A stretch of 64,000 nucleotides of DNA from Enterococcus larvae (GTDB lineage Bacteria; Bacillota; Bacilli; Lactobacillales; Enterococcaceae). The stretch spans positions 124,001 through 188,000 of the forward strand of contig NZ_JAEDXU010000005.1 in assembly GCF_017830045.1 (NCBI RefSeq), given 5' to 3'. Shown here one piece after another: positions 55,454 through 63,562 of this stretch (its first letter is position 1; every line of letters begins with the position of its first letter). The notes beneath the pieces were generated by a model. It made no database searches and was not told the DNA's origin. It worked only from the letters and a program-made list of their open reading frames with translations. The position numbers were made by a program, and so were the translations under genes.

Positions 55454-56479
55454 ATGGCATTTTGGAAATATATAAAAGATCAGTGGCTTCTTGTTATTGG
55501 CTGGCTGTTTTTTATGGGACTCACTAGTCTGATTCTGTGGCTGTCGCCAACGCTGCACCTTAGCTTTTCCTCAATCAGTTATCTTATGCTTTTAGGGTTG
55601 TTGGTTCTGACAGCTGTTTTGCTAATCGATTTTCAATTAAAAAAGAGATGGTGGCGGGCTTTGTATACTCCGGATCATCCGCCGATGCTGGATCAATATT
55701 TGAAGAATGCCGGGAGAGCAGATGAACAGCTTGTGCAGGAGTATGTTAATGGACTGCTGATTGAGCATAATAAGGTAATGGAGCAGGTGATCGATAATCA
55801 GCAGGCGTACAAGGATTATATTGACTCATGGGTGCATGAAATCAAGGTTCCCTTGGCAGCACTACATTTGCTTCTTGATTCGATGGAAGATGATATCGAG
55901 GACGAAGCGTATTATCAGACCGAGAATGAGCTGATTAAAATCGATGAATATGTGGAACAGGTTCTTTATTATTCAAGGCTGGACAGCTTTTCCAGAGACT
56001 ATCTTATTCGAGAATACTCATTGAAAAAGCTTGTTCAATCTGTAGTAAAGACACAAGCAAATTACTTCATTCAGAAAAATATTCACTTTTCCTTAGTCGG
56101 AGAGGATCAGTTGGTTTTGACCGATGGCAAGTGGCTGGAGTTTATCTTCAAACAGCTTTTAAGTAACGCCCTGAAATACACACCAAATGGCGGTGAAATC
56201 GAGGTTGATATTTCTAAAGATAAAACAGGCGTCATGCTGTCATTAAAGGACTCAGGCATTGGTATTCCTGAAGCGGATCGTCATAGGATTTTCGATAAAG
56301 GCTTCACGGGGGAAAACGGGCGATTGAACGAACAGCATTCTACAGGCTTGGGACTCTATCTGGCAAAAAGCCTGTCTGATAAGCTTGGGCATCAGTTAAC
56401 TGTCGCATCTGATGAAGGAAAGGGAACCACTCTACAGCTCTTTTTCCCGGTAATCAGCTATTATCATGAAACCCGCTAA
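55454..56479 (+). CDS. Intramembrane-sensing histidine kinase (BceS-like)
   Basis: 341 residues with two membrane segments separated by a very short loop (about 12-58), typical of BceS kinases that sense through a partner ABC transporter rather than a periplasmic domain. H-box SWVHEIKVPLAAL (about residue 130), N-box LLSNALKYTPNGG, G-boxes KDSGIGIPEADR and STGLGLYLAKSL. BceS kinases usually act with a BceAB peptide-antibiotic transporter; none adjoins here. Confidence 0.92.
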   Translation: MAFWKYIKDQWLLVIGWLFFMGLTSLILWLSPTLHLSFSSISYLMLLGLLVLTAVLLIDFQLKKRWWRALYTPDHPPMLDQYLKNAGRADEQLVQEYVNGLLIEHNKVMEQVIDNQQAYKDYIDSWVHEIKVPLAALHLLLDSMEDDIEDEAYYQTENELIKIDEYVEQVLYYSRLDSFSRDYLIREYSLKKLVQSVVKTQANYFIQKNIHFSLVGEDQLVLTDGKWLEFIFKQLLSNALKYTPNGGEIEVDISKDKTGVMLSLKDSGIGIPEADRHRIFDKGFTGENGRLNEQHSTGLGLYLAKSLSDKLGHQLTVASDEGKGTTLQLFFPVISYYHETR

Positions 56480-56507
56480 CAATAAAATAAAAAATGCAGA
56501 ACAGGAA

Positions 56508-56542
56508 CAGGTAGCCATCCAATTGAAGGCTGTCTGTTTTTT
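56508..56542 (+). terminator. Terminator after kinase gene
   Basis: CAGGTAGCC pairs with GGCTGTCTG (G-U allowed) and is followed by a T6 run. Confidence 0.65.
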
Positions 56543-56555
56543 GATTCTGCAAATT

Positions 56556-56630
56556 GCCAAGTTTTGTTGTCGAAAAAATATTGACAACAAAACTTGGCAT
56601 GTTATACTTGTTTTGACAAGTAAACTTGGC
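56556..56630. promoter_or_regulatory. Three copies of a 16-bp operator around a promoter
   Basis: GACAACAAAACTTGGC lies at 56583-56598, its exact reverse complement at 56556-56571 (11-bp gap), and a 13-14/16 direct copy GACAAGTAAACTTGGC at 56615-56630, 32 bp on, about three helical turns. The promoter TTGACA-16-TATACT (56581-56608, TG-extended) lies among them. The likely binder is the XRE protein encoded at 57015. Confidence 0.7.
56581..56608 (+). promoter_or_regulatory. Strong promoter of DUF6442-like/XRE pair
   Basis: Perfect TTGACA, 16-bp spacer, TGTTATACT extended -10, embedded in the operator repeats. Confidence 0.8.
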
Positions 56631-56683
56631 GCTTGAAGATAAGAGCTTATCAACTCATGAGTAAAATTAAGGGAGGAACTAAA

Positions 56684-57010
56684 ATGAATAAGGAAGAGTT
56701 ATTGCAGCGGGCACGAAATTCGAAAGAAAATCAAAAGGAGGGGATCGAGCAGCAGCAAATGCTGGAAGGCGCAAGATATGGCGCTCTTGTTTTTTGTATC
56801 CTTATGGTTGTATTGATGATTTATACGTTCCTTAAAGGGCGGTTTATGGAAAGCCGCTTAGTCTTAGCAGTCGTCTGGCTATACATCCCAGCTGCTTTGT
56901 ATGGAATGGGGAAAATGGATGAAAAAGGGAACAGGCAAACAAAAACAATTATCTTCTGTTCGCTTGTAGGGCTGGGTTTCTTGATTTCCTACTTCATCAA
57001 AAGCTGGTGA
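56684..57010 (+). CDS. Small membrane protein, DUF6442-like
   Basis: 108 residues. An N-terminal amphipathic charged helix (MNKEELLQRARNSKENQKEG), then about three membrane segments (GALVFCILMVVLMIYTFL; RLVLAVVWLYIPAALYGM; TIIFCSLVGLGFLISYFI). The N-terminus resembles the DUF6442 family, which is commonly followed by a small XRE gene. GGGAGG lies before ATG 56684. The function is unknown; the pair is tightly controlled by the operator array. Confidence 0.75.
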   Translation: MNKEELLQRARNSKENQKEGIEQQQMLEGARYGALVFCILMVVLMIYTFLKGRFMESRLVLAVVWLYIPAALYGMGKMDEKGNRQTKTIIFCSLVGLGFLISYFIKSW

Positions 57011-57014
57011 TTCG

Positions 57015-57221
57015 ATGAATGAAGAGCTGGTACTTAAAAATCATCTGAAGGAAGCACGCAAGGCACAACATCTTTCGCAGGCTCAATTGGCAGAGCTGGT
57101 AGGTGTTTCAAGAAATACCATCAGTTCCATAGAAACTGGTCAGTTCAATCCTACTGCCAAGCTGGCGCTTATACTCTGCATTGCCTTGGAAAAGAAATTC
57201 GAAGAGCTGTTTTACTTTTGA
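57015..57221 (+). CDS. Small XRE-family regulator
   Basis: 68 residues, nearly all HTH: LSQAQLAELVGVSRNTISSIETGQFNPTAKLAL, ending KKFEELFYF, the YozG/YgzD-like type. It begins 4 bp after the membrane-protein gene. It is probably the repressor of its own operon through the 16-bp boxes (inference). Confidence 0.92.
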   Translation: MNEELVLKNHLKEARKAQHLSQAQLAELVGVSRNTISSIETGQFNPTAKLALILCIALEKKFEELFYF

Positions 57222-57271
57222 TCATGGGTGCAAATAAGTGTGATAAAAAGAAAAAATAGAATAGTAGGATT

Positions 57272-57312
57272 GCCGGAGCCGCTCTCAACTATGAGATTAC
57301 TCCGGCTTTTTT
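57272..57312 (+). terminator. Terminator after XRE gene
   Basis: GCCGGAG pairs with CTCCGGC, with an inner CTCA/TGAG pairing, followed by T6. Confidence 0.85.
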
Positions 57313-57690
57313 CTGAAATCAGGAAAGTTGATTTTCAATTTTCATGGGGATAGCCTGAATGTTCCAGTCCGTCTTATTTAGACCAGTAGCACCATCTTAC
57401 AACAATAACAGGAAGGCAGGATTATTCATCATATTTTTATTGTACATCATGCTGGTTTATTGTTAGACTGTTGGAGGAATGTTTTTGACGAGCATTTTCG
57501 TCGGCAATTATTCTGGAAGTGGTTCAAAACGTCGGTAAATGAATGTTTTCCGGCATTTTTGTGGCGTTCATCAAGTGGAGAAGAACAAGGGGATTGAGTA
57601 GACTGCTGATGCTGTTGTCTTCATGGAAGCGTCGATTCTAATTACAAGTACTTTATGGGATAAATAGGGGCATAAAATTATTATTTGGAG
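57313..57690. other. Gene-free stretch before the permease gene
   Basis: No gene, repeat or riboswitch recognised; no T-box motif is present. A weak promoter-like TTGTAC-17-TTAGAC lies near 57440-57470. Confidence 0.4.
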
Positions 57691-57696
57691 GATACC

Positions 57697-59085
57697 ATGT
57701 CGATTTTTAGAAGAAAGGCGCTGACGGCGCCTGCTGCTGAAAGCAGTGGAATGAAAAAGGAGTTAAAAACCAGCGATTTGATCATGTTAGGGATCGGTGC
57801 AATCGTCGGTACAGGGATATTCGTTATTACCGGCGTAGCCGCAAAGGAAAATGCAGGACCTGCGCTGACACTATCATTTTTAGTAGCTGCCGGTGCAATT
57901 ATCCTTTCCGGCCTGTGTTATGCGGAATTTGCTTCACGAATCCCTGTTTTGGGTGGACCTTATGCGTATATGTATGTCGTGTTCGGTGAAGTTGTTGCCT
58001 GGATGACAGGCTGGTTGGTTATTTGTGAGTTCTTTCTGGCAGTATCATCCGTTGCTTCCGGCTGGTCAGGGTATGTTCAAGGATTTTTGAGTAGCTTAGG
58101 TGTTGAGCTGCCGCAGGCCTTAAGTGGTGCGTACAATGCTTCGGAAGGAACCGTGGTGGATTTGATTGCGGTACTGGTCTTGATATTCGTGACTTTCTGG
58201 GTGTCATTGGAAGCAAAAACAGCGTTGCGTTTGAATAACTTGATGGTGTATGTAAAATTCGGTATTATTTTATTATTTATCGTTGTTGGTATTTTCTATG
58301 TGAAGCCTGCAAACTGGCAGCCTTTTATGCCCTTTGGGTTTTCCGGTGTAATCAGTGGTGCGGCGATCGTGTTCTTTGCTTTTCTTGGCTTTGATGCTGT
58401 AAGTATGGCAGCAGAGGAAGTGAAGAATCCTCAGAGGGATATTCCCAGAGGGATCATCGGTTCGATTTTAGTAGCTACGATCCTTTATATAATTGTAACG
58501 CTGATTTTGACAGGAATTGTTCCTTATACTTCCTTAGGGGTTAAAGATCCTGTAGCGTTTGCAATGCGATTTGTTGAAAAGGATGCTGTTGCGGGGATCA
58601 TTTCTGTTGGTGCTATTTTAACTCTGCTGACAGTAACGATTGCCATGATGTACAGCTTGGCTCGAATTATTTATGCCATCAGTAAAGATGGTCTGTTGCC
58701 TAAATTCATGAGTAAAATCGATCCAAAAAGACGAACACCGAAAAATGCGACATATGTTGCCGGGGTGGCCTCCATGTTATTTGCCGGTTTCTTCCCGTTG
58801 AACTTGCTGGCAGAGCTGACAAATATTGTGACATTGATGTATTTGATTTTCATGGGCTTTGGGATCATTCGCTTGAGAAGTATGTTCGGGGAACCAAAAG
58901 AGGAGGAGTTTCGCATCCCCTTCGTGCCGATTTTACCGCTTGTATTAGTGGTGGTGAGTATTGCACTTATGCTGCAGCTGCAGGCAGCGACATGGCGTGT
59001 TTTTGCCGGTGCATTGGTTGTCGGTTTTATCATTTACTTTGCGTACGGCTATCGTCACAGTAATTTAAACAAATTGGATCAATAA
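57697..59085 (+). CDS. APC-family amino acid permease
   Basis: 462 residues with about twelve membrane segments. TM1 motif IGAIVGTGIFVITG (about residues 37-50) and FFAFLGFDAVSMAAEEVKNPQRDIPRGI (about 220-247) identify the cationic-amino-acid-transporter-like branch (YfnA/CAT). ATG 57697 is used because GGAGG lies five bases upstream. The substrate is not determinable from sequence. Monocistronic with a long hairpin after it. Confidence 0.93.
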   Translation: MSIFRRKALTAPAAESSGMKKELKTSDLIMLGIGAIVGTGIFVITGVAAKENAGPALTLSFLVAAGAIILSGLCYAEFASRIPVLGGPYAYMYVVFGEVVAWMTGWLVICEFFLAVSSVASGWSGYVQGFLSSLGVELPQALSGAYNASEGTVVDLIAVLVLIFVTFWVSLEAKTALRLNNLMVYVKFGIILLFIVVGIFYVKPANWQPFMPFGFSGVISGAAIVFFAFLGFDAVSMAAEEVKNPQRDIPRGIIGSILVATILYIIVTLILTGIVPYTSLGVKDPVAFAMRFVEKDAVAGIISVGAILTLLTVTIAMMYSLARIIYAISKDGLLPKFMSKIDPKRRTPKNATYVAGVASMLFAGFFPLNLLAELTNIVTLMYLIFMGFGIIRLRSMFGEPKEEEFRIPFVPILPLVLVVVSIALMLQLQAATWRVFAGALVVGFIIYFAYGYRHSNLNKLDQ

Positions 59086-59095
59086 AATGAAAATT

Positions 59096-59198
59096 GAGAC
59101 AGAAGCATTCATCTTCGATTTGTCAGCTGGAAAAGTTCTTCAAGAAATTTTGAAGGGGATCGGCTGTTGATCGAAGAATGTGCCTCTGTCTCTTTATT
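59096..59198 (+). terminator. Long hairpin terminator between permease and YdcF-family gene
   Basis: GAGACAGA...ATCTTCGAT pairs with ATCGAAGA...TCTGTCTC as an imperfect stem of over 20 bp, with an inner CTTCAAGA/TTTTGAAG hairpin, then a T-rich run. It separates convergent genes. Confidence 0.65.
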
Positions 59199-59211
59199 TA
59201 TAGTCCAGCGA

Positions 59212-59793
59212 TTACCATGAGAAGATGATTGCAAAGCCCAGTGCAAGCACTTCTCTACTGTACATATTTGGTGTGATCGATGTTTGAGAGTGAGCCGGCA
59301 GTCCGCTGATTGTTTTGAGCCCCAATCGGCGAGCCAGAAGTTTTGAACGATAGATATGGAAGTCACTGGTGACAATCACGGTTTTGCCAAGATCAGCTTT
59401 CTCCATAGCATTTGCAATGTTTTCCTTGGTACTGGTTGATTGATCCTCTTTGATGATTTTCTTGGAATCAATATTATGCTGAATCAGATAGTCTGCCATG
59501 ACATTGGCCTCTGAATCAGGCTCGTCAGATCCTTGGCCGCCGCAGACAATGACTGTAGCTTGCGGATTTTTTCCAATAAACACAATGGCCTCATTAAGGC
59601 GTTCTTTTAAAACACTGCTGGGGTAAGCATTTTCTTTACTTGTTCCACGCACCTGTGCCCCCAAAATAAGGATCGTGTCCGGTTGGTCGACCGGTATGTC
59701 CTTTGTTCCCCTAAAAATCAAGAATAGAATTGTACCAGCATATAGAATGCCGACAGCGACCAAAACAACCAATAACCGTATCATTTTCTTCAT
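59212..59793 (-). CDS. YdcF/SanA-family (DUF218) membrane-anchored protein
   Basis: 193 residues: one N-terminal membrane segment (IRLLVVLVAVGILYAGTILFLIF) and the DUF218 domain with ILGAQVRG, VCGGQGSDEP, SDFHIYRSKLLARRLG. Members act in envelope integrity (SanA, ElyC) but their reaction is unclear. ATG follows GAAGGGG. Monocistronic. Confidence 0.9.
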   Translation of the reverse strand: MKKMIRLLVVLVAVGILYAGTILFLIFRGTKDIPVDQPDTILILGAQVRGTSKENAYPSSVLKERLNEAIVFIGKNPQATVIVCGGQGSDEPDSEANVMADYLIQHNIDSKKIIKEDQSTSTKENIANAMEKADLGKTVIVTSDFHIYRSKLLARRLGLKTISGLPAHSQTSITPNMYSREVLALGFAIIFSW

Positions 59794-60190
59794 CGTACCC
59801 CTTCTTTCTTACAGTATATAGTTTAGAGGAATAGAAAGGTGATTTATCTTATCTTCAGGTACTTTAAGCAATTTTTAATTTTCTTTAGCTATTCTTGAAT
59901 AGTTCTTAATAGAATGAGAAGTACGTAGCTCAACAACAGTGAAGCAGATTACTAGATAAGAAACGGCCATTCCTATATGATTATAAAAAGGATATTTATT
60001 TTGTTTCTAGCTTATATGTCCATTTTTCAGTAATTATTAAAAAAATTCATAAATAAAGTCTACGATATTCAGATCATTTATGGTAAAATAGGAAAATGTC
60101 TAGTTATATGAACTATCTATTTTGTAGAGTGGAATAATTAGTGCAGATGTTGGTTGAAAATAGTATAAAAATAAAAAGGAAGATCGATGA
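59794..60190. other. AT-rich upstream region of the L,D-transpeptidase gene
   Basis: Contains a perfect palindrome CTATTCTTGAATAG (59889-59902) and a TAAAAT -10-like box near 60084. No gene is supported. Confidence 0.4.
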
Positions 60191-60191
60191 A

Positions 60192-61676
60192 ATGGAAGAA
60201 AAAGATTTAGAAACCCGGGCTACAAGGAGTAGCCGGACAAGCAATAATCAAACTGGGAAAAAGCCCAAAAATAAAAAGAATCGTCCAATCATGGTACCTA
60301 TGGTAGCAGCAATTATGATATTTACGTTATTTCTACTCATTGGGTATGCATTTTTTCAATCACATTTCTTACCGATGGCTGAGGCCAATGGAACAAAAAT
60401 CGGGTGGATGAACGTGGATGCAGCGCAGAAAAAATTGGAAGAGCTTAATGGCGCACAACAGGTAGTCATTGAATCGGCCGAAGGCGAGCAGCAAGTCATT
60501 GATTTACCGGAAAAATACAATGTGACGAAGGAATTTTTGGATGAGAATATCAGTCAGTCTTCTATCAAACTGCCGATCAACGAGACGTTTAAAGCAGAAC
60601 TGGAAGCAAAGCTGAATGAATTGACCTTTGCTGAAGGAGCACCTAGTCAGGATGCTTACATTGAACGTGGTGAAGCAGGTTTTCAAATTGTTCCTGAACA
60701 ATACGGAACAGTGGTTGATAAAGCTGGTCTGATGGAGAAAGTCCTTGCTGACGTGGAACAAAATACAGGCGAATACACATATAATGTGGCTGATTTCTAT
60801 CAAAAGCCTGCTGTTCTTAAAGACAGCGAAGAGTTGACAAATCAGATGGCAGCACTGACACAAAAAGAAAATAAAACGATCACTGTAGCTATTAGTGATA
60901 AATCTGTACAAATACCTAAAGAAACGTTGCAGACTTTCCTTAATGGAGAAGGAAATGCAGATCAAGCAGCTGTTGAAGCGTGGGTGACACAAATCAGTCC
61001 GGAGTATTCTTCAATCAGTCAGCCGATCACCTTCACGAACATCCATGGAGAGACAAGACGTTACCTAAACAACGGCAGCTACGGTTGGTCGATCAATATT
61101 GCTGAGACAGCAGCTTTGATTACACAGGCGGTGGACAGTGCCAATGGGGAAGAAACAGTGACTGCGGTAATCGACGGGGATGTGAATCAATCATCCGTTG
61201 TTAACCAGACATATGTTGAAATTGATTTGAATAATCAGATGATGTACTTTTTCCAAAATGGGGTCAAAACGATTGAGACACCTGTGATTACTGGACGTTA
61301 TAACAAAGGAACAGCAACAGTACCGGGCTTCCATACAATTCTTTATAAAGATACGGACACGAATTTGGAAGGAAGCATGCTGGACGGTTCAAAATATAGT
61401 GTACCTGTAAAATACTGGATGCCGCTATTAAGCTATGGCCAAGTAGTTACCCAAATCGGTATCCATGATGCTGATTACAAGCTTGAGCACTTTGGGAACA
61501 AGGAAGCTTATATGACAAATCTTGGAAGTAACGGCTGTATCAATACACCAGGAGATGCAATGTCTCAACTATTTGCGGCTTCTTATCCTGGAATGCCGGT
61601 CATTATCTATGGAACAATTTACGATGATGCGCCAAGTGAATTTGATAAGCCAGTCGATCACGGCGAACCTGTATAA
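60192..61676 (+). CDS. L,D-transpeptidase (Ldt-fm-like)
   Basis: 494 residues. Basic N-terminal tail, one membrane segment (VPMVAAIMIFTLFLLIGYAFF, about 36-56), two PG-binding-4 domains (about 70-330), then the YkuD catalytic domain with IGIHDADYK and the catalytic Cys in SNGCINTP (about residue 455). It makes 3-3 cross-links in peptidoglycan and in E. faecium confers beta-lactam tolerance when activated. ATG 60192 is chosen for AGGAAG nine bases upstream; ATG 60147 or GTG 60141 would add 15-17 residues. Confidence 0.92.
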   Translation: MEEKDLETRATRSSRTSNNQTGKKPKNKKNRPIMVPMVAAIMIFTLFLLIGYAFFQSHFLPMAEANGTKIGWMNVDAAQKKLEELNGAQQVVIESAEGEQQVIDLPEKYNVTKEFLDENISQSSIKLPINETFKAELEAKLNELTFAEGAPSQDAYIERGEAGFQIVPEQYGTVVDKAGLMEKVLADVEQNTGEYTYNVADFYQKPAVLKDSEELTNQMAALTQKENKTITVAISDKSVQIPKETLQTFLNGEGNADQAAVEAWVTQISPEYSSISQPITFTNIHGETRRYLNNGSYGWSINIAETAALITQAVDSANGEETVTAVIDGDVNQSSVVNQTYVEIDLNNQMMYFFQNGVKTIETPVITGRYNKGTATVPGFHTILYKDTDTNLEGSMLDGSKYSVPVKYWMPLLSYGQVVTQIGIHDADYKLEHFGNKEAYMTNLGSNGCINTPGDAMSQLFAASYPGMPVIIYGTIYDDAPSEFDKPVDHGEPV

Positions 61677-61689
61677 TTGAATAAAATCA

Positions 61690-61722
61690 AGCAGATTGGA
61701 AATTTTTTCAATCTGCTTTTTT
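61690..61722 (+). terminator. Terminator after L,D-transpeptidase gene
   Basis: AGCAGATTG pairs with CAATCTGCT and is followed by T6. Confidence 0.9.
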
Positions 61723-61868
61723 GTGGTTTACTAGAGTGAAAAAGCAGAGGATAGCCCTGTTCATCAGCAAGAAGAACGTTTTTAAAAAAATGTATTTATA
61801 GTTAGGATCGAAGAGACTATACTGAGGATAAGTGAATTGTCAGAATGAGGATTTAGGAGGGGAATAGA

Positions 61869-62261
61869 ATCAAACGAATTTATAGAGCACTCGAGGAAAT
61901 CGATGATAAGGAAATTTTGAGAATAATGGCATCTGGAAGTAAGGAAGAACGAATGCTGCTGCCTCTTAGAGTTGGGGAGTACTGTCATGATTGGAAGAAA
62001 TCACAGGATATCTGTTTGTCGCTGATTGATGATGATGAGGAAGCTGTGCGAGCAAATGCGGCTCTTGGGCTTGCCTATGTTGCTCGGACTAAAGGCAGAC
62101 TTGAAAAACATCAGGTCAAGCCGGCATTGCTTATGCTTTTGAAAACCAGTCAGGAATACCGTTGGCGAATCATTGATGCGATAGAGGATATCAATATGTT
62201 TTTGGACTGGAAAATTGGACAAAAGGCAGTTGAAAGGTTCAAGAATGAGAGTGATCAATAA
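61869..62261 (+). CDS. HEAT-like repeat protein with probable ATC start
   Basis: The frame is open from before 61869. The only well-placed ribosome site, AGGAGGGG at 61855-61862, lies seven bases before an ATC (61869), giving 130 residues (start codon then KRIYRALEEIDDKEILRIMA). The first standard start in frame is TTG 61917, which has no ribosome site. The protein is helical with two HEAT-like repeats (RVGEYCHDWKKSQDICLSLIDDDEEAVRANAALGLAYVAR, about residues 35-75, described in two parts: first ends at DDD). No catalytic motif. The function is unknown. Confidence 0.6.
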   Translation: MKRIYRALEEIDDKEILRIMASGSKEERMLLPLRVGEYCHDWKKSQDICLSLIDDDEEAVRANAALGLAYVARTKGRLEKHQVKPALLMLLKTSQEYRWRIIDAIEDINMFLDWKIGQKAVERFKNESDQ

Positions 62262-62435
62262 ATGTATCCATGTTCATCTCACTGGTTTTTTTGACAGCCG
62301 GTCGAAAATGCAGAAGCAGATTTTGTAGAATCGTCGCCTGTTACTTGAAGGAAATTATTGTAAAAGTTGAATGAATATAGTGTATACTGATTGTTGAAAC
62401 ACTGTCGATACTGGGAAGAAAGGACTGGGGAAAAG

Positions 62436-62615
62436 ATGCCATTTGTACATATTGAGTTGGTAGAAGGCCGCAGCGAAGAGCAGCTGACAAACATGGTCAA
62501 GGAGGTCACACAAGTCATTTCTAAAAATACCGGAGCGCCGGAACAGAATATCCATGTCATTGTGAATGAAATGAAAAAAGACCGATACGCACAAGGCGGA
62601 GAGTGGAAGAAATAA
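62436..62615 (+). CDS. 4-oxalocrotonate tautomerase paralogue
   Basis: 59 residues. Pro1 and Arg11 (VEGRSEEQ) are kept, but the position of Arg39 is His (QNIHVIV) and the aromatic position 50 is Tyr. It is 14 kb from the catechol operon. Stand-alone tautomerases of this type are common in Firmicutes (YwhB-like) with unclear physiological substrates. GAAAGGA precedes the ATG. Confidence 0.9.
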   Translation: MPFVHIELVEGRSEEQLTNMVKEVTQVISKNTGAPEQNIHVIVNEMKKDRYAQGGEWKK

Positions 62616-62709
62616 CTTAGGACGATCCTATCGCTTGCATACAGCTGACAAAAGAAAGGGCTGTGAGACAAGGTAGTGTTAGTCATGTATTTCTGTACAG
62701 GGATAACAA

Positions 62710-62757
62710 AACGAGCGTCGGAAGATATGAAAAGCTTCCGACGCTCGTTGTATTTTT
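62710..62757 (+). terminator. Bidirectional terminator
   Basis: AACGAGCGTCGGAAG pairs with CTTCCGACGCTCGTT, with T and A tracts on the two sides. Confidence 0.92.
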
Positions 62758-63018
62758 TTACTCGGCACTTGGCTCTGTATCAGAAACCAAGTATTGTTCG
62801 ATCATTGCTTTAGTCATTTCTTTCCCGTGGTGGCAAATCGGACAAAGCATATAGTAGGCAGAGGATGTAGTGAAGAGCGGTATCCAGAAAAGTGTAAACT
62901 TCCTGCCGACTTGCTTTGCTTCCATGACTACATCATTATTACAGTTTCCGCAAGTACAGCGGACAACAGTCTCTCCTAAATCCTTTTCAAAGCCTCGTGA
63001 TCCCCAAACAATAAACAT
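62758..63018 (-). CDS. Small zinc-ribbon protein
   Basis: 86 residues: MFIVWGSRGFEKDLG, then two Cys pairs (CTCGNC at about 27-32 and CPICHHG near 63-69) forming a zinc ribbon, with a hydrophobic FTLFWIPLFTTSSAYY between them. Typical of the zinc-ribbon family (zf-rbx1-like) in Firmicutes; function unknown. ATG 63018 has AAGGAG upstream. Confidence 0.85.
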   Translation of the reverse strand: MFIVWGSRGFEKDLGETVVRCTCGNCNNDVVMEAKQVGRKFTLFWIPLFTTSSAYYMLCPICHHGKEMTKAMIEQYLVSDTEPSAE

Positions 63019-63189
63019 AGTTATTCTCCTTTTTCCTTTTATAAGGTTTAGCATAGCAAACTTCATAGAGGCAATCAATACACCAAGAGCAATTCGTAAA
63101 AACAGCAAGTGGATCAGTCAAAGGTCAAAATATTTGAGAAGGGCTTGCTTTTTTTCAAAAGAAGTGATTAAATTAGAACATAATTGATT

Positions 63190-63420
63190 GATGAGAAAGA
63201 CAACTGAACCTGAAGGCGATCTTTTAGAGAGAAAAACCACGGCTGAAAGTTTTTCAGATACTGCGCAGGGGATGACCACTTTCAAAACCTTTGTTGAAAC
63301 GAAGGCGGTACTGTACCGTTATCACATTCAAGGAACAAGAGCTATTTGTCTTGTTTAAAATTAGGTGGAACCACGAATCTTCGTCCTAGTATCTAGTCAT
63401 AGATACTGGGACTTTTTTGT
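63190..63420 (+). ncRNA. T-box riboswitch of thrS
   Basis: Contains the conserved T-box AGGTGGAACCACG (63363-63375), which reads the tRNA acceptor end, then a terminator (GTCCTAGTATCT/AGATACTGGGAC, 63383-63412, with T6). Stem I occupies about 63200-63300, where ACC at 63275-63277 (in GATGACCAC) is a plausible specifier for tRNA-Thr. Uncharged tRNA-Thr would prevent termination and allow thrS expression. Confidence 0.93.
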
Positions 63421-63562
63421 TCTTCTAATAATAGCCGCCTTGAAGCCTGCTGATTTCAATTATTACGTATTCCTGTTATTATTCAGATGGAATCAATGAG
63501 GGTTTGATCAGCGGAAATGCACAGTTTTTCAATCAATAAAATTCAGAGGAGGATTACATATT

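Noticed and set aside
57313-57690. T-box or other riboswitch before the amino-acid permease
   Set aside because: No GGTGGAACC-type motif and no terminator hairpin before the gene.
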